A DNA stretch of 64,000 nucleotides from Ardenticatenaceae bacterium. Its GTDB lineage: Bacteria; Chloroflexota; Anaerolineae; Promineifilales; Promineifilaceae. The DNA is taken from the NCBI GenBank assembly GCA_020634565.1, contig JACKBN010000008.1, positions 1 to 64,000 of the forward strand, read 5' to 3'. The position numbers and the translations under genes were made by a program. How positions within the stretch are numbered: position 1 is the stretch's first letter; each line of letters begins with the position of its first letter. Under the pieces are notes generated by a model. That model had not been told where the DNA came from, made no database searches, and saw only the letters and a program-made list of their open reading frames with translations. Positions 24,780-34,036 of this stretch are shown in pieces.

Positions 24780-26765
24780 TTAAGCGGTTTCCTGGGTAAA
24801 TGCGTCTTGCCAACTGTCTAAAACGGCCGTTTCCACGCCAGCCTCTTGCAACATCCAGCCCAAAAAGGTGCCGCAATCGTAGCAGAACTGTTCGCTGTCG
24901 CTCTGGTTGATGTGAGACGGCCGTTCCCAAACTACAGCCACACTTTCGGCTGGCGCAAACACCAAAATCGCATCGTGCAGCAGCGCCTTCATGCCCGAAA
25001 TGTGCACCGAAATCGGATTCTCTGAATGAACAACGTAACGGTTGACCAGAGCAAAACCCGCCTGCCGCAAAGCGATCGTGAGCGCCGCCCACCCTTTGGG
25101 ATTCCAATGGTGAAAGGTGAAGATGAAACGGCCGTTTTCCGCCTTCAACACCCGCCGACATTCCGCAAAAATGCCAGACATCAGCTCTGCGTAGCGGCTT
25201 TCGCTGTCCAGCTGGTGCGGGTCTACGGCCGATTCTTGCGTATCGTAGGCCCAATTGGCCGCGTCCGGCAGCAGATGGCGCAGCCAGACGCGGAAAAAAG
25301 CCGCCAGGTCACTATACTGCACGCTGTCAAAATACGGCGGATCGGTGACGATGTAATCCACGCTGCCATCCGGCAAATCGAGCTGCGTGGACGAGCCTTG
25401 CAGCAGCAAAAAGCGTTGGCTGCTTTCCGGCGTCATCTCCGCCACATCAAGCACTTCAACGCCAGCATCCCGCTCACCTGCAATCTCCACAAAATAGTGA
25501 TGGCCGTTCGGCGATGGCCACTTACCGATGATCCGCTCGCGCGGCTTTTTGGCCCATAAACGGCCGTTCCGAATGCGAGACTGAAACAACTTTTGCAGCG
25601 TTCCCGACGCCTTGCGCGGATAAACCGGATTATTCTCCAGCGCCGTGTAGGGAAACGAATAGGCATGATGAGAAAAAGTGTGCCGAATTGCTCCCGCCCG
25701 CCGCTTGTTTTTGCCTTTGTACCCGCACAGCATCGAATTGAACTCCAGCGATGTGGACACTAGCAGCCCCAAATTGAGGCGAATTTCGGCTGGAAACTGG
25801 CCTAGCAAGCGGATGGCATGATGCAAATACAACAGTTGGCGACTGGAAAAAAGATCAAGGTAATTTTCAATGCTGCGCGGCGTGAGCTGGCGCGATTTAC
25901 GCCCCGGTTCGATGGCAAACGCCGCCTCGTCAAACGGCAGCGTCTGGCGCAGCTCGTCGGCCTGGATCAGCAGCGCTAAATCTTGCTCATCGGGCGCTTT
26001 GAACAGCAGCTTCTTCTGGCGGGGGCAGCGTATGACCAGCACCAGCGGCACGTACCGTTGGTAGTAAGGAATCGAATTGTCATCTTCAAATTCGGCTGGC
26101 TCCCCGGCAAACGTGGTAGTGCCTTTTTCCAGCAGTGGCGGTTTGCCGGCTGTATCGCCGCAGTGGCAAACGGCCGTATCGTGCAAAATGGCATGGCAGC
26201 GCGGGCAAAGCTGAATGGTTGAGCCATCCGCCTCAACCCGCAGCACCAGCGAATCCACCATGATGACGGAACGGCCGTTACACACCCGCCTGACACCATA
26301 GAGCGTGTAGTTAACGGCCGTTTCCAACCCGTTTTCCGGGCATACTGTCGTAAAGTACGGACCGATCGCTTTGCGCAGCTCCGTGTAAAACAGCTTGTAC
26401 GCTTTCTCCAGCGCCACCAAATCGACCTGCGTCAGCGTGGCACGGGCTTGCAATACTGGGATTGGCTCCAAATCTGCCCCAATGACGTGCGCGCCCAGGC
26501 GAATGGCCTCGTGGAGCGTGGTGCCGCCGCCCATCATCGGGTCCAGAATGATTTTGCCAGCCAGGCCACCCGGCGCGTAATAATCGCGCTGCGCTTCCGC
26601 CTCAGCCAACTGCTTCAGGATGAGGCGGAAAGTGCTGCCGCAGCGCCGCGCCCACCATTTATGCAGATAACTGTTGGGGCGATAATGATGCTTGTTATAC
26701 GCTTCCAGCTGCGCAATCCGGTTGGCAAAATCGGTGTCAAAGTCGGTGTCAAGCGGCGTTGTCAT
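24780..26765 (-). CDS. Solitary DNA methyltransferase with zinc finger
   Basis: 661 residues. ILDPMMGGGTTLHEAI is motif I (S-adenosylmethionine), and YIVTDPPYFDSVQYSDL is catalytic motif IV (DPPY), so the product is N6-methyladenine or N4-methylcytosine. The N-terminal YLHKWWARR is typical of the DUF1156/adenine-specific methylase group. A zinc finger (CPRCHAILHDTAVCHCGD) lies near residue 190. No restriction enzyme is adjacent, so it is an orphan methylase. Its target is unknown. Confidence 0.87.
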   Translation of the reverse strand: MTTPLDTDFDTDFANRIAQLEAYNKHHYRPNSYLHKWWARRCGSTFRLILKQLAEAEAQRDYYAPGGLAGKIILDPMMGGGTTLHEAIRLGAHVIGADLEPIPVLQARATLTQVDLVALEKAYKLFYTELRKAIGPYFTTVCPENGLETAVNYTLYGVRRVCNGRSVIMVDSLVLRVEADGSTIQLCPRCHAILHDTAVCHCGDTAGKPPLLEKGTTTFAGEPAEFEDDNSIPYYQRYVPLVLVIRCPRQKKLLFKAPDEQDLALLIQADELRQTLPFDEAAFAIEPGRKSRQLTPRSIENYLDLFSSRQLLYLHHAIRLLGQFPAEIRLNLGLLVSTSLEFNSMLCGYKGKNKRRAGAIRHTFSHHAYSFPYTALENNPVYPRKASGTLQKLFQSRIRNGRLWAKKPRERIIGKWPSPNGHHYFVEIAGERDAGVEVLDVAEMTPESSQRFLLLQGSSTQLDLPDGSVDYIVTDPPYFDSVQYSDLAAFFRVWLRHLLPDAANWAYDTQESAVDPHQLDSESRYAELMSGIFAECRRVLKAENGRFIFTFHHWNPKGWAALTIALRQAGFALVNRYVVHSENPISVHISGMKALLHDAILVFAPAESVAVVWERPSHINQSDSEQFCYDCGTFLGWMLQEAGVETAVLDSWQDAFTQETA

Positions 26766-26792
26766 GGACAGACGGTCTTACCCGTGGCTTGC

Positions 26793-28130
26793 TTACAATC
26801 TTGCCTGAATGAGCGTTTTTACGGATTGGAGACGGCCGTTCAAATCATCTTGTCCGCGACCATCTGCCTGCTCCATTACCTGGTCAATAAGCTGGATCAA
26901 ATCCTCAGAAATAAAATCGGCATTCTCGTCCAGCAGTTGAACCTGTTCTTCTGGTGATTCCGAGCGCACCAATTGGTTGAGCAGCTGCACGTGTGGCGGC
27001 AGCGTGCGCTCCATCTGAGCATAAATGAGGTTGTGTATCTCGTTCAGGGCCTGGAATTGAGCCAGGTCCTGCTTTTGGTCAGCTTCATTCATGCGAGCCA
27101 CCAGCACCGACATAAACGCATCATCAATCTGTTCTGCATTTTCCATCAGCGCCTGCTCTTTATCGGGCGCCTCCAGGATGACATTGAGCGTATTCATGGC
27201 TTCTTGCAGCATGCTTTTGGACTGCTCCTGCATGCCTTCGTACAGCTCTAGCAAGTCGGCTCGCAGCTCTGTCAGGCGAGAAACGGCCGCTTTGTCCCCA
27301 GCCTTTTCCGCTTTCTCGATTTCGGCGGTAAGCAAGCTGAAAAATTCGTATTGCAGTGCGCCCTGCCCGGCCATCACCAGAGCGTCCACGACATGAGGCT
27401 GCTCCTGGTTCGCCACGATGTGTTCCACCAGCATGGCTGGCGAGAGGCCGCCCTCTTTTTTCGCCTGGCGACTGAGCTTGTGCAGGGCCATCTGCTGCTG
27501 CTCCATACGCTGGCCAACGGCCGTTTCCGTCATTAACCGCGCCCGCAGATTGGTCAGCTTCACCATCTGCTGGTTATCCTGTAACTGCGAAGCCATATCT
27601 ACAAACTGTTGCAGCATGGCAAAAAAGGTCTCGTCAATCTCGTCAGCCCGCTCTTTCAGCAGCACATCCTGCACATCCTTGTCGGCGCGCATGAGCGTTT
27701 GCAGCAGTTCCGACTGCTTCTTCTGCCGGGCAATCATTTCTGGGGTGATGCCTTCTGTTTCCAGCACTTTTTCCATAAAGGTTTGCCAGTTCAGCATAAT
27801 TTGCGGCTGGAACATATAAGCGCGCCGATCTTCGGGCGGCATTTCATCCATCACCTGCTTGGTAAGCTGGCCGATCATTTGCTCCCGCTGCATCTGGTTC
27901 AGATTCAGCTCTTGCGGCACGTGTATCATGAACATTTCATGGTCGGGATCGTGAAAAAGCATGAGGGTAGCCATCTGGCCACCAGCGCCGCACTGCGGGC
28001 AAACCGCCACGTTAAGCTGGCCATTCAGCAACTGCTGCTTCAGCTGGGGCGTGCGTTTGGAATCAACAACCTGATGAATTTCGGCCGTATACGGCGTGCC
28101 ACACTGCGGGCACGTAATTTGTGTGTACAT
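26793..28130 (-). CDS. CpXC-domain protein with long helical tail
   Basis: 445 residues from ATG 28130, preceded by AGGAGCAATT. The N-terminus has the CpXC pattern (ITCPQCGTPY, later VAVCPQCGAGG), a zinc-ribbon domain of unknown role. Beyond residue about 110 the protein is nearly all helix, with repeated units such as ERADEIDETFFAMLQQFVD and ENAEQIDDAFMSVLVARMN. It lies 27 bases from the methyltransferase gene, on the same strand and upstream of it, so the two may be co-transcribed. Confidence 0.82.
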   Translation of the reverse strand: MYTQITCPQCGTPYTAEIHQVVDSKRTPQLKQQLLNGQLNVAVCPQCGAGGQMATLMLFHDPDHEMFMIHVPQELNLNQMQREQMIGQLTKQVMDEMPPEDRRAYMFQPQIMLNWQTFMEKVLETEGITPEMIARQKKQSELLQTLMRADKDVQDVLLKERADEIDETFFAMLQQFVDMASQLQDNQQMVKLTNLRARLMTETAVGQRMEQQQMALHKLSRQAKKEGGLSPAMLVEHIVANQEQPHVVDALVMAGQGALQYEFFSLLTAEIEKAEKAGDKAAVSRLTELRADLLELYEGMQEQSKSMLQEAMNTLNVILEAPDKEQALMENAEQIDDAFMSVLVARMNEADQKQDLAQFQALNEIHNLIYAQMERTLPPHVQLLNQLVRSESPEEQVQLLDENADFISEDLIQLIDQVMEQADGRGQDDLNGRLQSVKTLIQARL

Positions 28131-28172
28131 AATTGCTCCTATTTTTAGTGGCAAGTGTCGGTATTCAGTGGT

Positions 28173-28225
28173 CAGTAATCAGTTATCAGCAACCTGCCTA
28201 CTGATAACTGACCTACCGATTACTG
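28173..28225. repeat. CAGTAATCAGTTATCAG inverted repeat
   Basis: CAGTTATCAG (28180-28189) pairs with CTGATAACTG (28201-28210), and CAGTAAT (28173-28179) with ATTACTG (28219-28225). It fills the gap between the kinase and the CpXC gene. Confidence 0.75.
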
Positions 28226-28235
28226 ATTACGGGCA

Positions 28236-29831
28236 TTAATTTCTTGGTAAGGAAAAGGTGAAGGTGGTGCCGGGTCCATTGGGATTTTTGTGGAACCAGA
28301 TACGGCCGTTATGCGCCTCAATAATTGCTTTAGAGAGGAACAAACCAAGCCCAGTGCCTTCAGTTTTGCGGCTCAGGGCATTGTCCAGCCGCGAAAATTT
28401 TTGAAAAATACGGTGCTGTTCATGATCCGGGATGCCAATGCCGCTGTCCCGCACCGAAACGGTAACATGTTGCGGATGCACTTCGCCCCGAATCGAAATC
28501 TCGCCACCTTCCGGTGAATATTTGATGGCGTTGCTAATCAAATTGTTCATCACCTGGCCCAGCCGCCGCTCGTCGCCCCAAATGGGCGGGAAATCGTCGG
28601 CAAAGTGCACCGTGATTTTATGCTTGTCTGACTGGTTGCCAAATTTACGCGCCGTGTTTTCCACCACGCGGTTGAGCTGGACATCTTCGCTCACTTCCAG
28701 GTTGAAGGTGCCGGCCTGCAAGCGCGATACTTCCAGCAAGCTGTCAATTAAATCGGTCAGATTGTCCGCCTCTTCTTCGATGACGGCCAGTGAATCCTGC
28801 ATGATTTCCGGCGACCAGTTGGCATCCTGTCGCCGCAGCGTGCCTGCGTATCCTTTGATGATGGAAACCGGCGTTTTCAGCTCATGACTAACTACAGAGA
28901 TAAACGTTTTTTGCAGCGCTTCCTCTTCACGGTAGCGGGTCAGGTCACGCACGTTGGCGATGATGTCGGTCATACGGCCGTCTGCATCCATCAGTGGCGC
29001 ATAAGTGATACCCAAACTAACCCGTTTACCATCGGCCGTTTCCAGATTTTCGTCGAACGGCCGTTGAAAATCACCTTCCACATACAAATGAGCTGCACCC
29101 GGCGGTGGCCAGCCAGTGTCCAGTGCCTCGTGCAAATCCATATCTGTCTTTAGAGAAAGCCATTGGAAAATTGCTTCGTGGGGCTGCCCGATTGCCTCTT
29201 CCGGTCTAATACCCACCATGCGGCTGAGCGCCCGGTTAAACACCGTGATGCGCAGCGATTGGTCCAAAATCATGACGCCATCTGCATTTTGCTGAATGAT
29301 GGCGTCCAGGCGCTGCTTTTCTTTGTTGACCTGCTCGTAAAGGCGCGCATTTTTTACAGCGATGGCCGCCTGTTCGGCAAAGCTGGCCAGCAAAGAAGCG
29401 GCATCATTGGGCAAATGGTAGGGTGTGCCCGACAAAAAGACGTAAATCAGGCCAATTGTCTCACCGCCGCTGATCATAGGCAGGCGCACCATTTGCGTAA
29501 ACCCCAGGTTAGAACGGCGGGCTACAATTTGTAAACGACGTGTCAGCTCCGCTTCTTGCTCAGCGGTATCCAAGGGTGGAATATCGCGCAGCAGCGGGGC
29601 AAAATGGTCTACCAATGGCGCGGGAATGCCATAGACGGAAGCTACCCGCACGCTGTCCAATTCTGGATGATGCAGGGCAATCATGCCCGCCTTACCGGCA
29701 ACCAGCTCTACCGCCGCCCGCAAAATAATGCGCAGCACATCTTGCAGATCTAATTCGGCCGTAACGGCGCGCGATATCGCCAGCAAATATTCTCTTTGCA
29801 GGATGCGAACATCCACTAATCCATGTGCCAT
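28236..29831 (-). CDS. GAF-PAS sensor histidine kinase
   Basis: 531 residues from ATG 29831. There is no membrane segment. Residues about 20-175 are a GAF domain, residues about 190-310 a PAS domain (IIQQNADGVMILDQSLRITV). HisKA has ISVVSHELKTPVSII with the phosphoacceptor His. The ATPase part shows NNLISNAIKYSP (N), VRDSGIGIP (G1), FQKFSRLDNALSRKTEGTG (F/G2) and GTTFTFSLP. The input ligand is unknown and no response regulator is adjacent. Confidence 0.93.
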   Translation of the reverse strand: MAHGLVDVRILQREYLLAISRAVTAELDLQDVLRIILRAAVELVAGKAGMIALHHPELDSVRVASVYGIPAPLVDHFAPLLRDIPPLDTAEQEAELTRRLQIVARRSNLGFTQMVRLPMISGGETIGLIYVFLSGTPYHLPNDAASLLASFAEQAAIAVKNARLYEQVNKEKQRLDAIIQQNADGVMILDQSLRITVFNRALSRMVGIRPEEAIGQPHEAIFQWLSLKTDMDLHEALDTGWPPPGAAHLYVEGDFQRPFDENLETADGKRVSLGITYAPLMDADGRMTDIIANVRDLTRYREEEALQKTFISVVSHELKTPVSIIKGYAGTLRRQDANWSPEIMQDSLAVIEEEADNLTDLIDSLLEVSRLQAGTFNLEVSEDVQLNRVVENTARKFGNQSDKHKITVHFADDFPPIWGDERRLGQVMNNLISNAIKYSPEGGEISIRGEVHPQHVTVSVRDSGIGIPDHEQHRIFQKFSRLDNALSRKTEGTGLGLFLSKAIIEAHNGRIWFHKNPNGPGTTFTFSLPRN

Positions 29832-30057
29832 TGGTTGCTTACCTGTCAAACAAATGTGCAATCAGCGATTGTAACATAGTGTGCTGCCCACAGACAGCCC
29901 AAACAAAGGTTAAAATTTATCACAGGGGCGTTATAGTTACATAAACACACCAGAAGATGTGGTAATATTGCGACGATTCCCCACTTTTTTGCCCCATTTG
30001 CCACAAAATACGTTATGATGTTCACGATTCAGGCCAATTGACAGAGGATTTGCACTT

Positions 30058-31647
30058 ATGACTGTAGATGTAAACGTACGCCATGTCACAGAAGCTGACT
30101 TACCCGCGGTACGCGACCTTTTTTACCGCAGCTACGGTGAAGAATATCCCTACAAAGAGTTCTACAATGATGAGTGGCTCAAACGCTCCATTTACCAGGA
30201 CAGCTATCTCTTTTTGCTGGCAGAATTGGCGGGCAAAGTCGTGGGCACCGCTTCTGTTTATTTTGAAGTGGGGGCTTATGCGGATTTGTGTGGGGAATTC
30301 GGCCGTTTGGCGGTTGATCCTGGGCACCGAGGACAGGGCGTTGGCAGTGCCCTCATGGAAGCGCGTCTGGCTTTTGCTGAGCGGCGGCTCCACTTTGGCC
30401 TGACGGAATGCCGCACCGCGCACACCCACGCCCAACGCATCTCAGAAAAGTTCGACTTGCGTCCGATTGGCTTTTTGCCCCAGAAAGTTTTGCTCGACAA
30501 TCGGGAAAGCCTGGTAATGATGGCCAAGCCATTTGGCCCGGCACGCGATCTGCGCTGCAACAACCCGCGCGTCATTCCCGAAGCGTTTTTGTTGGGGCAA
30601 CTCGCTTTGCAAAACACTGGTTTTCGCAACGATCTCATTGCCGTGGATGATGTGGATGGATATCCCATTGGCACAGAGTTCCAGGTGGAAGAATTAACTG
30701 AGTCTGGCCTGCCCTATTTGCTGCGCATCGAACGCGGCCGTTTATCGCGGCGGCATGTGTTTGGCAATTTGCAGCTGAGCTACGGCTTGTTTCTGCTGGA
30801 GTCGCGTAATGTGCGCTATCTGGTGGCGCGTGAAGATGAGCGCATTGTGGGCGCCATTGGGTTTACGGTGGACCCGATTGGACACAGCATCAAAATCCTG
30901 GAAATGATTGATTTACGGGATGATGTGGCCGGTTTTTTGCTTAAGGAACTGGATGCCTGGGCCAAAGCCATCTACAAGGCAGAGTACATCGAAATCACAG
31001 TGTCAGCTTACTGGCCCGATATTCAACGCACGCTCAGCAATTTGGGGTTTGTGCCGGTAGCCTACTGTCCCTCTTTTGTTTTTCATGAAGTAGAGCGCCT
31101 CGATACGCTGAAAATGGCAAAGCTGTATGTACCGCTTGAAATTGACGATGCGCAGCTGACGCCGGCTAGCCGTGAAATTTTCGAGCTGGTACGAGCTGGC
31201 TTTGAAGAAAAGCGAGTCGGGATTTCAGTTAATGAAACAACGCGCCAGATGGCCGTTTTTGCCGGCTTGGAAGAAGGTGAGCTCATCAAAATTGCCGGTT
31301 TATGCTCTCTAATCCACAAGAAGAAAGGCGAAACCGTTCTGCAAGCGGGCCTCACGGGCAATGTGTTTTACATGGTGATGGAAGGTGAGATGGTCATCTT
31401 GTCGCCCGATGGTTCGCATTCGGTGGGGAAGGTAATGGCGGGAGACTTTTTAGGGGAAATTGCCCTGGTAAGTCATCAAACGTATACAGCAACGGCCGTT
31501 GCCGCCACAGATGTTACGCTGCTGGCCTTAAAAAATCAGGATTTTGAGAATCTCATCCATCGTTATCCTCGCATTGGCATGCGGGTTATGCGCAATATTG
31601 CCATTTCAGTCGGTGAAAAGCTGCGCCTGCTCAACATGAAAAATTAA
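30058..31647 (+). CDS. GNAT acetyltransferase fused to a cyclic-nucleotide-binding domain
   Basis: 529 residues after AGAGGA. Residues about 5-160 are a GNAT domain with the acetyl-CoA loop LAVDPGHRGQGVGSALM. Residues about 215-375 look like a second, divergent GNAT half. Residues about 405-525 are a cNMP-binding beta barrel (VFYMVMEGEMVILSPDG then GDFLGEIALVSHQTYTATAV). cAMP-gated protein acetyltransferases are known in mycobacteria, so regulation of acetylation by a cyclic nucleotide is a reasonable inference. No cyclase is in the window. A terminator follows at once. Confidence 0.87.
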   Translation: MTVDVNVRHVTEADLPAVRDLFYRSYGEEYPYKEFYNDEWLKRSIYQDSYLFLLAELAGKVVGTASVYFEVGAYADLCGEFGRLAVDPGHRGQGVGSALMEARLAFAERRLHFGLTECRTAHTHAQRISEKFDLRPIGFLPQKVLLDNRESLVMMAKPFGPARDLRCNNPRVIPEAFLLGQLALQNTGFRNDLIAVDDVDGYPIGTEFQVEELTESGLPYLLRIERGRLSRRHVFGNLQLSYGLFLLESRNVRYLVAREDERIVGAIGFTVDPIGHSIKILEMIDLRDDVAGFLLKELDAWAKAIYKAEYIEITVSAYWPDIQRTLSNLGFVPVAYCPSFVFHEVERLDTLKMAKLYVPLEIDDAQLTPASREIFELVRAGFEEKRVGISVNETTRQMAVFAGLEEGELIKIAGLCSLIHKKKGETVLQAGLTGNVFYMVMEGEMVILSPDGSHSVGKVMAGDFLGEIALVSHQTYTATAVAATDVTLLALKNQDFENLIHRYPRIGMRVMRNIAISVGEKLRLLNMKN

Positions 31648-31652
31648 CAAAA

Positions 31653-31684
31653 AAACGGCCGTTCCTGGCGAGGAACGGCCGTTT
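31653..31684 (+). terminator. Terminator built from two ACGGCCGT palindromes
   Basis: AAACGGCCGTTCC (31653-31665) and GGAACGGCCGTTT (31672-31684) form a perfect 13-bp stem with a 6-base loop. It lies just after the GNAT-CRP gene. The T run is short (TTT), so it is a moderate terminator. Confidence 0.75.
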
Positions 31685-31714
31685 CATCACAACTTTCTCT
31701 CAAAAACTAAAATT

Positions 31715-32782
31715 TTAATTCACGCTTGCAGGATCAATACCGGCTGCCTTTAAGGCCTTATTATAGGCCGACTTTGCCTTGGAGTTAGCAATACGTGCCT
31801 GGCGTATCTCGTCTGGACTCATCCCGTCTGTAATCTCGATAAGCTCAGGTTGGGGAATATTAGCGGCTGCCGCAGCACTACCGCCCGCTGCCGGAGCAGC
31901 TGCGGGTGCAGCCTGTGCCGCTGGTGCCGGAGCAGCAGGAGCGGTTGCCACTGGTGCACCACCAGGCAACACAACCTTGCCATCGACAATTTCTACATCT
32001 TTGGGATCCACCCCAGCGGCTTTCAGCGCTTTGTTAAAGGCCGACTTCGCTTTGGAATTGGCAACACGCGCCTTGCGCAGTGCGTCGGGATCCATGTCAT
32101 CGGTGATTTCGATCAACTGCGGTGGCTCAATATTGACAGATTGAGCCACAACGGGTGCAGCCGCAACCGGCGCACCGGCCGCAACGGGTGCAGCCGCAGC
32201 GGGCACACCAGCGGCCTTGGCTGCCTTCATCGCCGCAGATTTGGCTTTGGAATTGGCAATGCGCGCCTTGCGTTTTTCATCTGGGGACATGCTGTCGGTG
32301 ATTTCGGTATATTCGTAATCTTTGCCAGGAACCAGCTCGATCTTGCCAGCGGGCGCTGCGGCTGCCCCAGCAGCAGGTGCGGCAGCGGCCACAGGTACGG
32401 CGGGTACAGCCCCAGTTTTGGCACCATCCCACCCATGATGAATCGCAATGCGAACGGCCGTTACGGGATCTTCATCCAACGCATCACCAGCCGTGCGCAG
32501 GTTTGATTGACCTTTCCGACCAATGCGCATGTTGGCTCCACGAGGCAAACTTGCCGCCTTACGCGCAGCTTCCAGGCGAGCCTGCTTCAACATCTCTTCA
32601 GGTGAAGCATTCACCTTAACCTCATGACCAAACGTCATCGCAGGGTTTAGACCCTTGTCTGCGCTTTCCACTTCTTCTTTGGTTTTTTCGACAGCTTGGG
32701 AAAAGCCAGCACTCCCCCAGGCGAACAAACCACCGAGCATAATGGGCAACAGGATAACACCTACAGCAATCAGAAAAATCAT
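31715..32782 (-). CDS. Membrane-anchored protein with three ITDxM-NSKAKSA repeats
   Basis: 355 residues with the ribosome site GAGGATTT. Residues 1-23 are a membrane anchor. Three copies of a unit of about 35 residues follow, each with EITD(S/D/G)M then (K/R)ARIANSKAKSA or ARVANSKAKSA then KAAG, near residues 160-195, 227-262 and 318-353. They are joined by long Ala/Pro linkers like those of acyltransferase E2 chains. The units are helical and basic. I do not know this repeat family. Nucleic-acid or partner-protein binding is possible but unsupported. Confidence 0.75.
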   Translation of the reverse strand: MIFLIAVGVILLPIMLGGLFAWGSAGFSQAVEKTKEEVESADKGLNPAMTFGHEVKVNASPEEMLKQARLEAARKAASLPRGANMRIGRKGQSNLRTAGDALDEDPVTAVRIAIHHGWDGAKTGAVPAVPVAAAAPAAGAAAAPAGKIELVPGKDYEYTEITDSMSPDEKRKARIANSKAKSAAMKAAKAAGVPAAAAPVAAGAPVAAAPVVAQSVNIEPPQLIEITDDMDPDALRKARVANSKAKSAFNKALKAAGVDPKDVEIVDGKVVLPGGAPVATAPAAPAPAAQAAPAAAPAAGGSAAAAANIPQPELIEITDGMSPDEIRQARIANSKAKSAYNKALKAAGIDPASVN

Positions 32783-33133
32783 ATGAAATCCTCAATCATT
32801 TTTGGCGAATTTACATTCTTGGGCAGAATGTCAATTTAGTACAGATTTTGGTCTTTACTAGACCAGAAAACCTAATTTTTGGTGTTTCGTCAAGCTGACG
32901 CACAATTATACAGTTTGTGCTGATTTTCTCAAACTAAAGTTCTGTTGTGCTTTCAGGCCATCTCGTGTGAAGAAAAGTTGACGGGAGCGTGAACATCTGC
33001 CAAAATGTGAGCAATGGGCACAGAACAATCAGGGCAAGTGGTCAGCAGTATGAGCGATGTGGACAACGGCCGTTCCCGTCCAATTGTATTCCCCTTGACC
33101 AATTTATGTTTGCCACAATCTGTGAAAATAAAA
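32783..33133. other. Intergenic region, no gene seen
   Basis: About 350 bases without a convincing gene. It holds the probable promoter of the three-repeat gene at 32808-32834, a small hairpin (TGGTCT/AGACCA near 32850) and one ACGGCCGT near 33066. Frames that cross into the tRNA are not credible. Confidence 0.6.
32808..32834 (-). promoter_or_regulatory. Possible sigma-70 promoter of the three-repeat gene
   Basis: On the minus strand TTGACA (32834-32829) is a perfect -35 box. A TAAATT -10 candidate (32813-32808) lies 15 bases downstream, shorter than the ideal 17. Confidence 0.35.
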
Positions 33134-33161
33134 ACAGCCCGAACATTGTTGTTCGAGCTGT
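33134..33161 (-). terminator. tRNA-Leu terminator
   Basis: On the minus strand, ACAGCTCGAAC, the loop AACAAT and GTTCGGGCTGT form an 11-bp stem with one G-T pair, followed by TTTTATTTT. It is correctly placed 8 bases after the tRNA. Confidence 0.85.
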
Positions 33162-33169
33162 CTTTTTTA

Positions 33170-33254
<85 letters not shown>

Positions 33255-33267
33255 TCAGTCGTGCGGT

Positions 33268-33295
33268 AGTTTATCAACGATTTAGCAAAAGTCAA
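33268..33295 (-). promoter_or_regulatory. tRNA-Leu promoter
   Basis: On the minus strand TTGACT (33295-33290) and TAAACT (33273-33268) are separated by 16 bases and end 14 bases before the tRNA. This is a good sigma-70 promoter. Confidence 0.7.
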
Positions 33296-33332
33296 TATTT
33301 CGGCCGTATTTCCCCAATATTTGGAGGCACCC

Positions 33333-33770
33333 ATGTCAATCCCTAATCTGCTAAAACGTGTGCAGCTATTTGCTAATCTACAACAGGATGAGCTAGACCA
33401 ACTAGCCGCAATTTGCCAGGAAAAACCGGTTTCCTCCGGTGAAATCATTATTACCCAAAACACTACCGGGAATGAAATGTACATTGTGGCCACTGGTTCG
33501 GTAGAAGTGTACATTCAGGGGCTAAATGATGCCCGCAGCCTGGTTGTGTTGGGCAAGGGCCAGGTAATTGGTGAAATGGCCCTGATTGATCAGGGCTATC
33601 GGTCCGCTTCGGTGCGGGCCACGCGCGAGGGGGCTTCCCTGTACTTAATCGAGAGTGACGCTTTTTACAAGTTATGCGAAGAAAACAACCATATTGGCTT
33701 TATTGTGATGCGTAATCTGGCGATTGACATTGCCTTTAAGCTGAGACATCGTAATTTGGCAGAGCTTTAA
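33333..33770 (+). CDS. Cyclic-nucleotide-binding-domain protein
   Basis: 145 residues from ATG 33333, preceded by GGAGG. It is a single CRP-like ligand-binding barrel (PVSSGEIIITQNTTGNEMYI, then GQVIGEMALIDQGYRSASVR), with the phosphate-binding-cassette region GEMAL. There is no DNA-binding helix-turn-helix. It resembles the C-terminal domain of the GNAT fusion at 30058 and may sense the same nucleotide. The next small gene lies 24 bases downstream. Confidence 0.88.
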   Translation: MSIPNLLKRVQLFANLQQDELDQLAAICQEKPVSSGEIIITQNTTGNEMYIVATGSVEVYIQGLNDARSLVVLGKGQVIGEMALIDQGYRSASVRATREGASLYLIESDAFYKLCEENNHIGFIVMRNLAIDIAFKLRHRNLAEL

Positions 33771-33794
33771 TTCAGTGGAGAAGGAGTACAGGCA

Positions 33795-34028
33795 ATGAAT
33801 GACGAGGTTTTTTACAAAGTAAGCTATGTAGTTGCGGGTGGCGAACATCCTGGGGCTATTATCAATATTGACAAAAAGCCAGATGTGGGTGAACAGGTGA
33901 TGTTTGACGGCCGTATTTTTGAGATTCTTGAAGTAATGGAACTGATGCCGCCCGTGGGCAATTTTGGCTTTTTGCACGCCACCTGCCGCTATTTACGGGA
34001 TGCCACCAGCGAAGATAACGACGAGTAA
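33795..34028 (+). CDS. Small conserved-looking hypothetical protein
   Basis: 77 residues with a strong ribosome site (AAGGAG). The sequence FYKVSYVVAGGEHPGAIINI, then PDVGEQVMFDGRIFEILEVM, suggests a compact beta barrel. It is probably co-transcribed with the cNMP-binding gene. I do not recognise the family. Confidence 0.75.
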   Translation: MNDEVFYKVSYVVAGGEHPGAIINIDKKPDVGEQVMFDGRIFEILEVMELMPPVGNFGFLHATCRYLRDATSEDNDE

Positions 34029-34036
34029 GGGATGGC

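Noticed and set aside
24780..28130. Restriction-modification or defence island
   Set aside because: There is no nuclease or specificity subunit beside the methylase; the CpXC neighbour has no defence link that I know.
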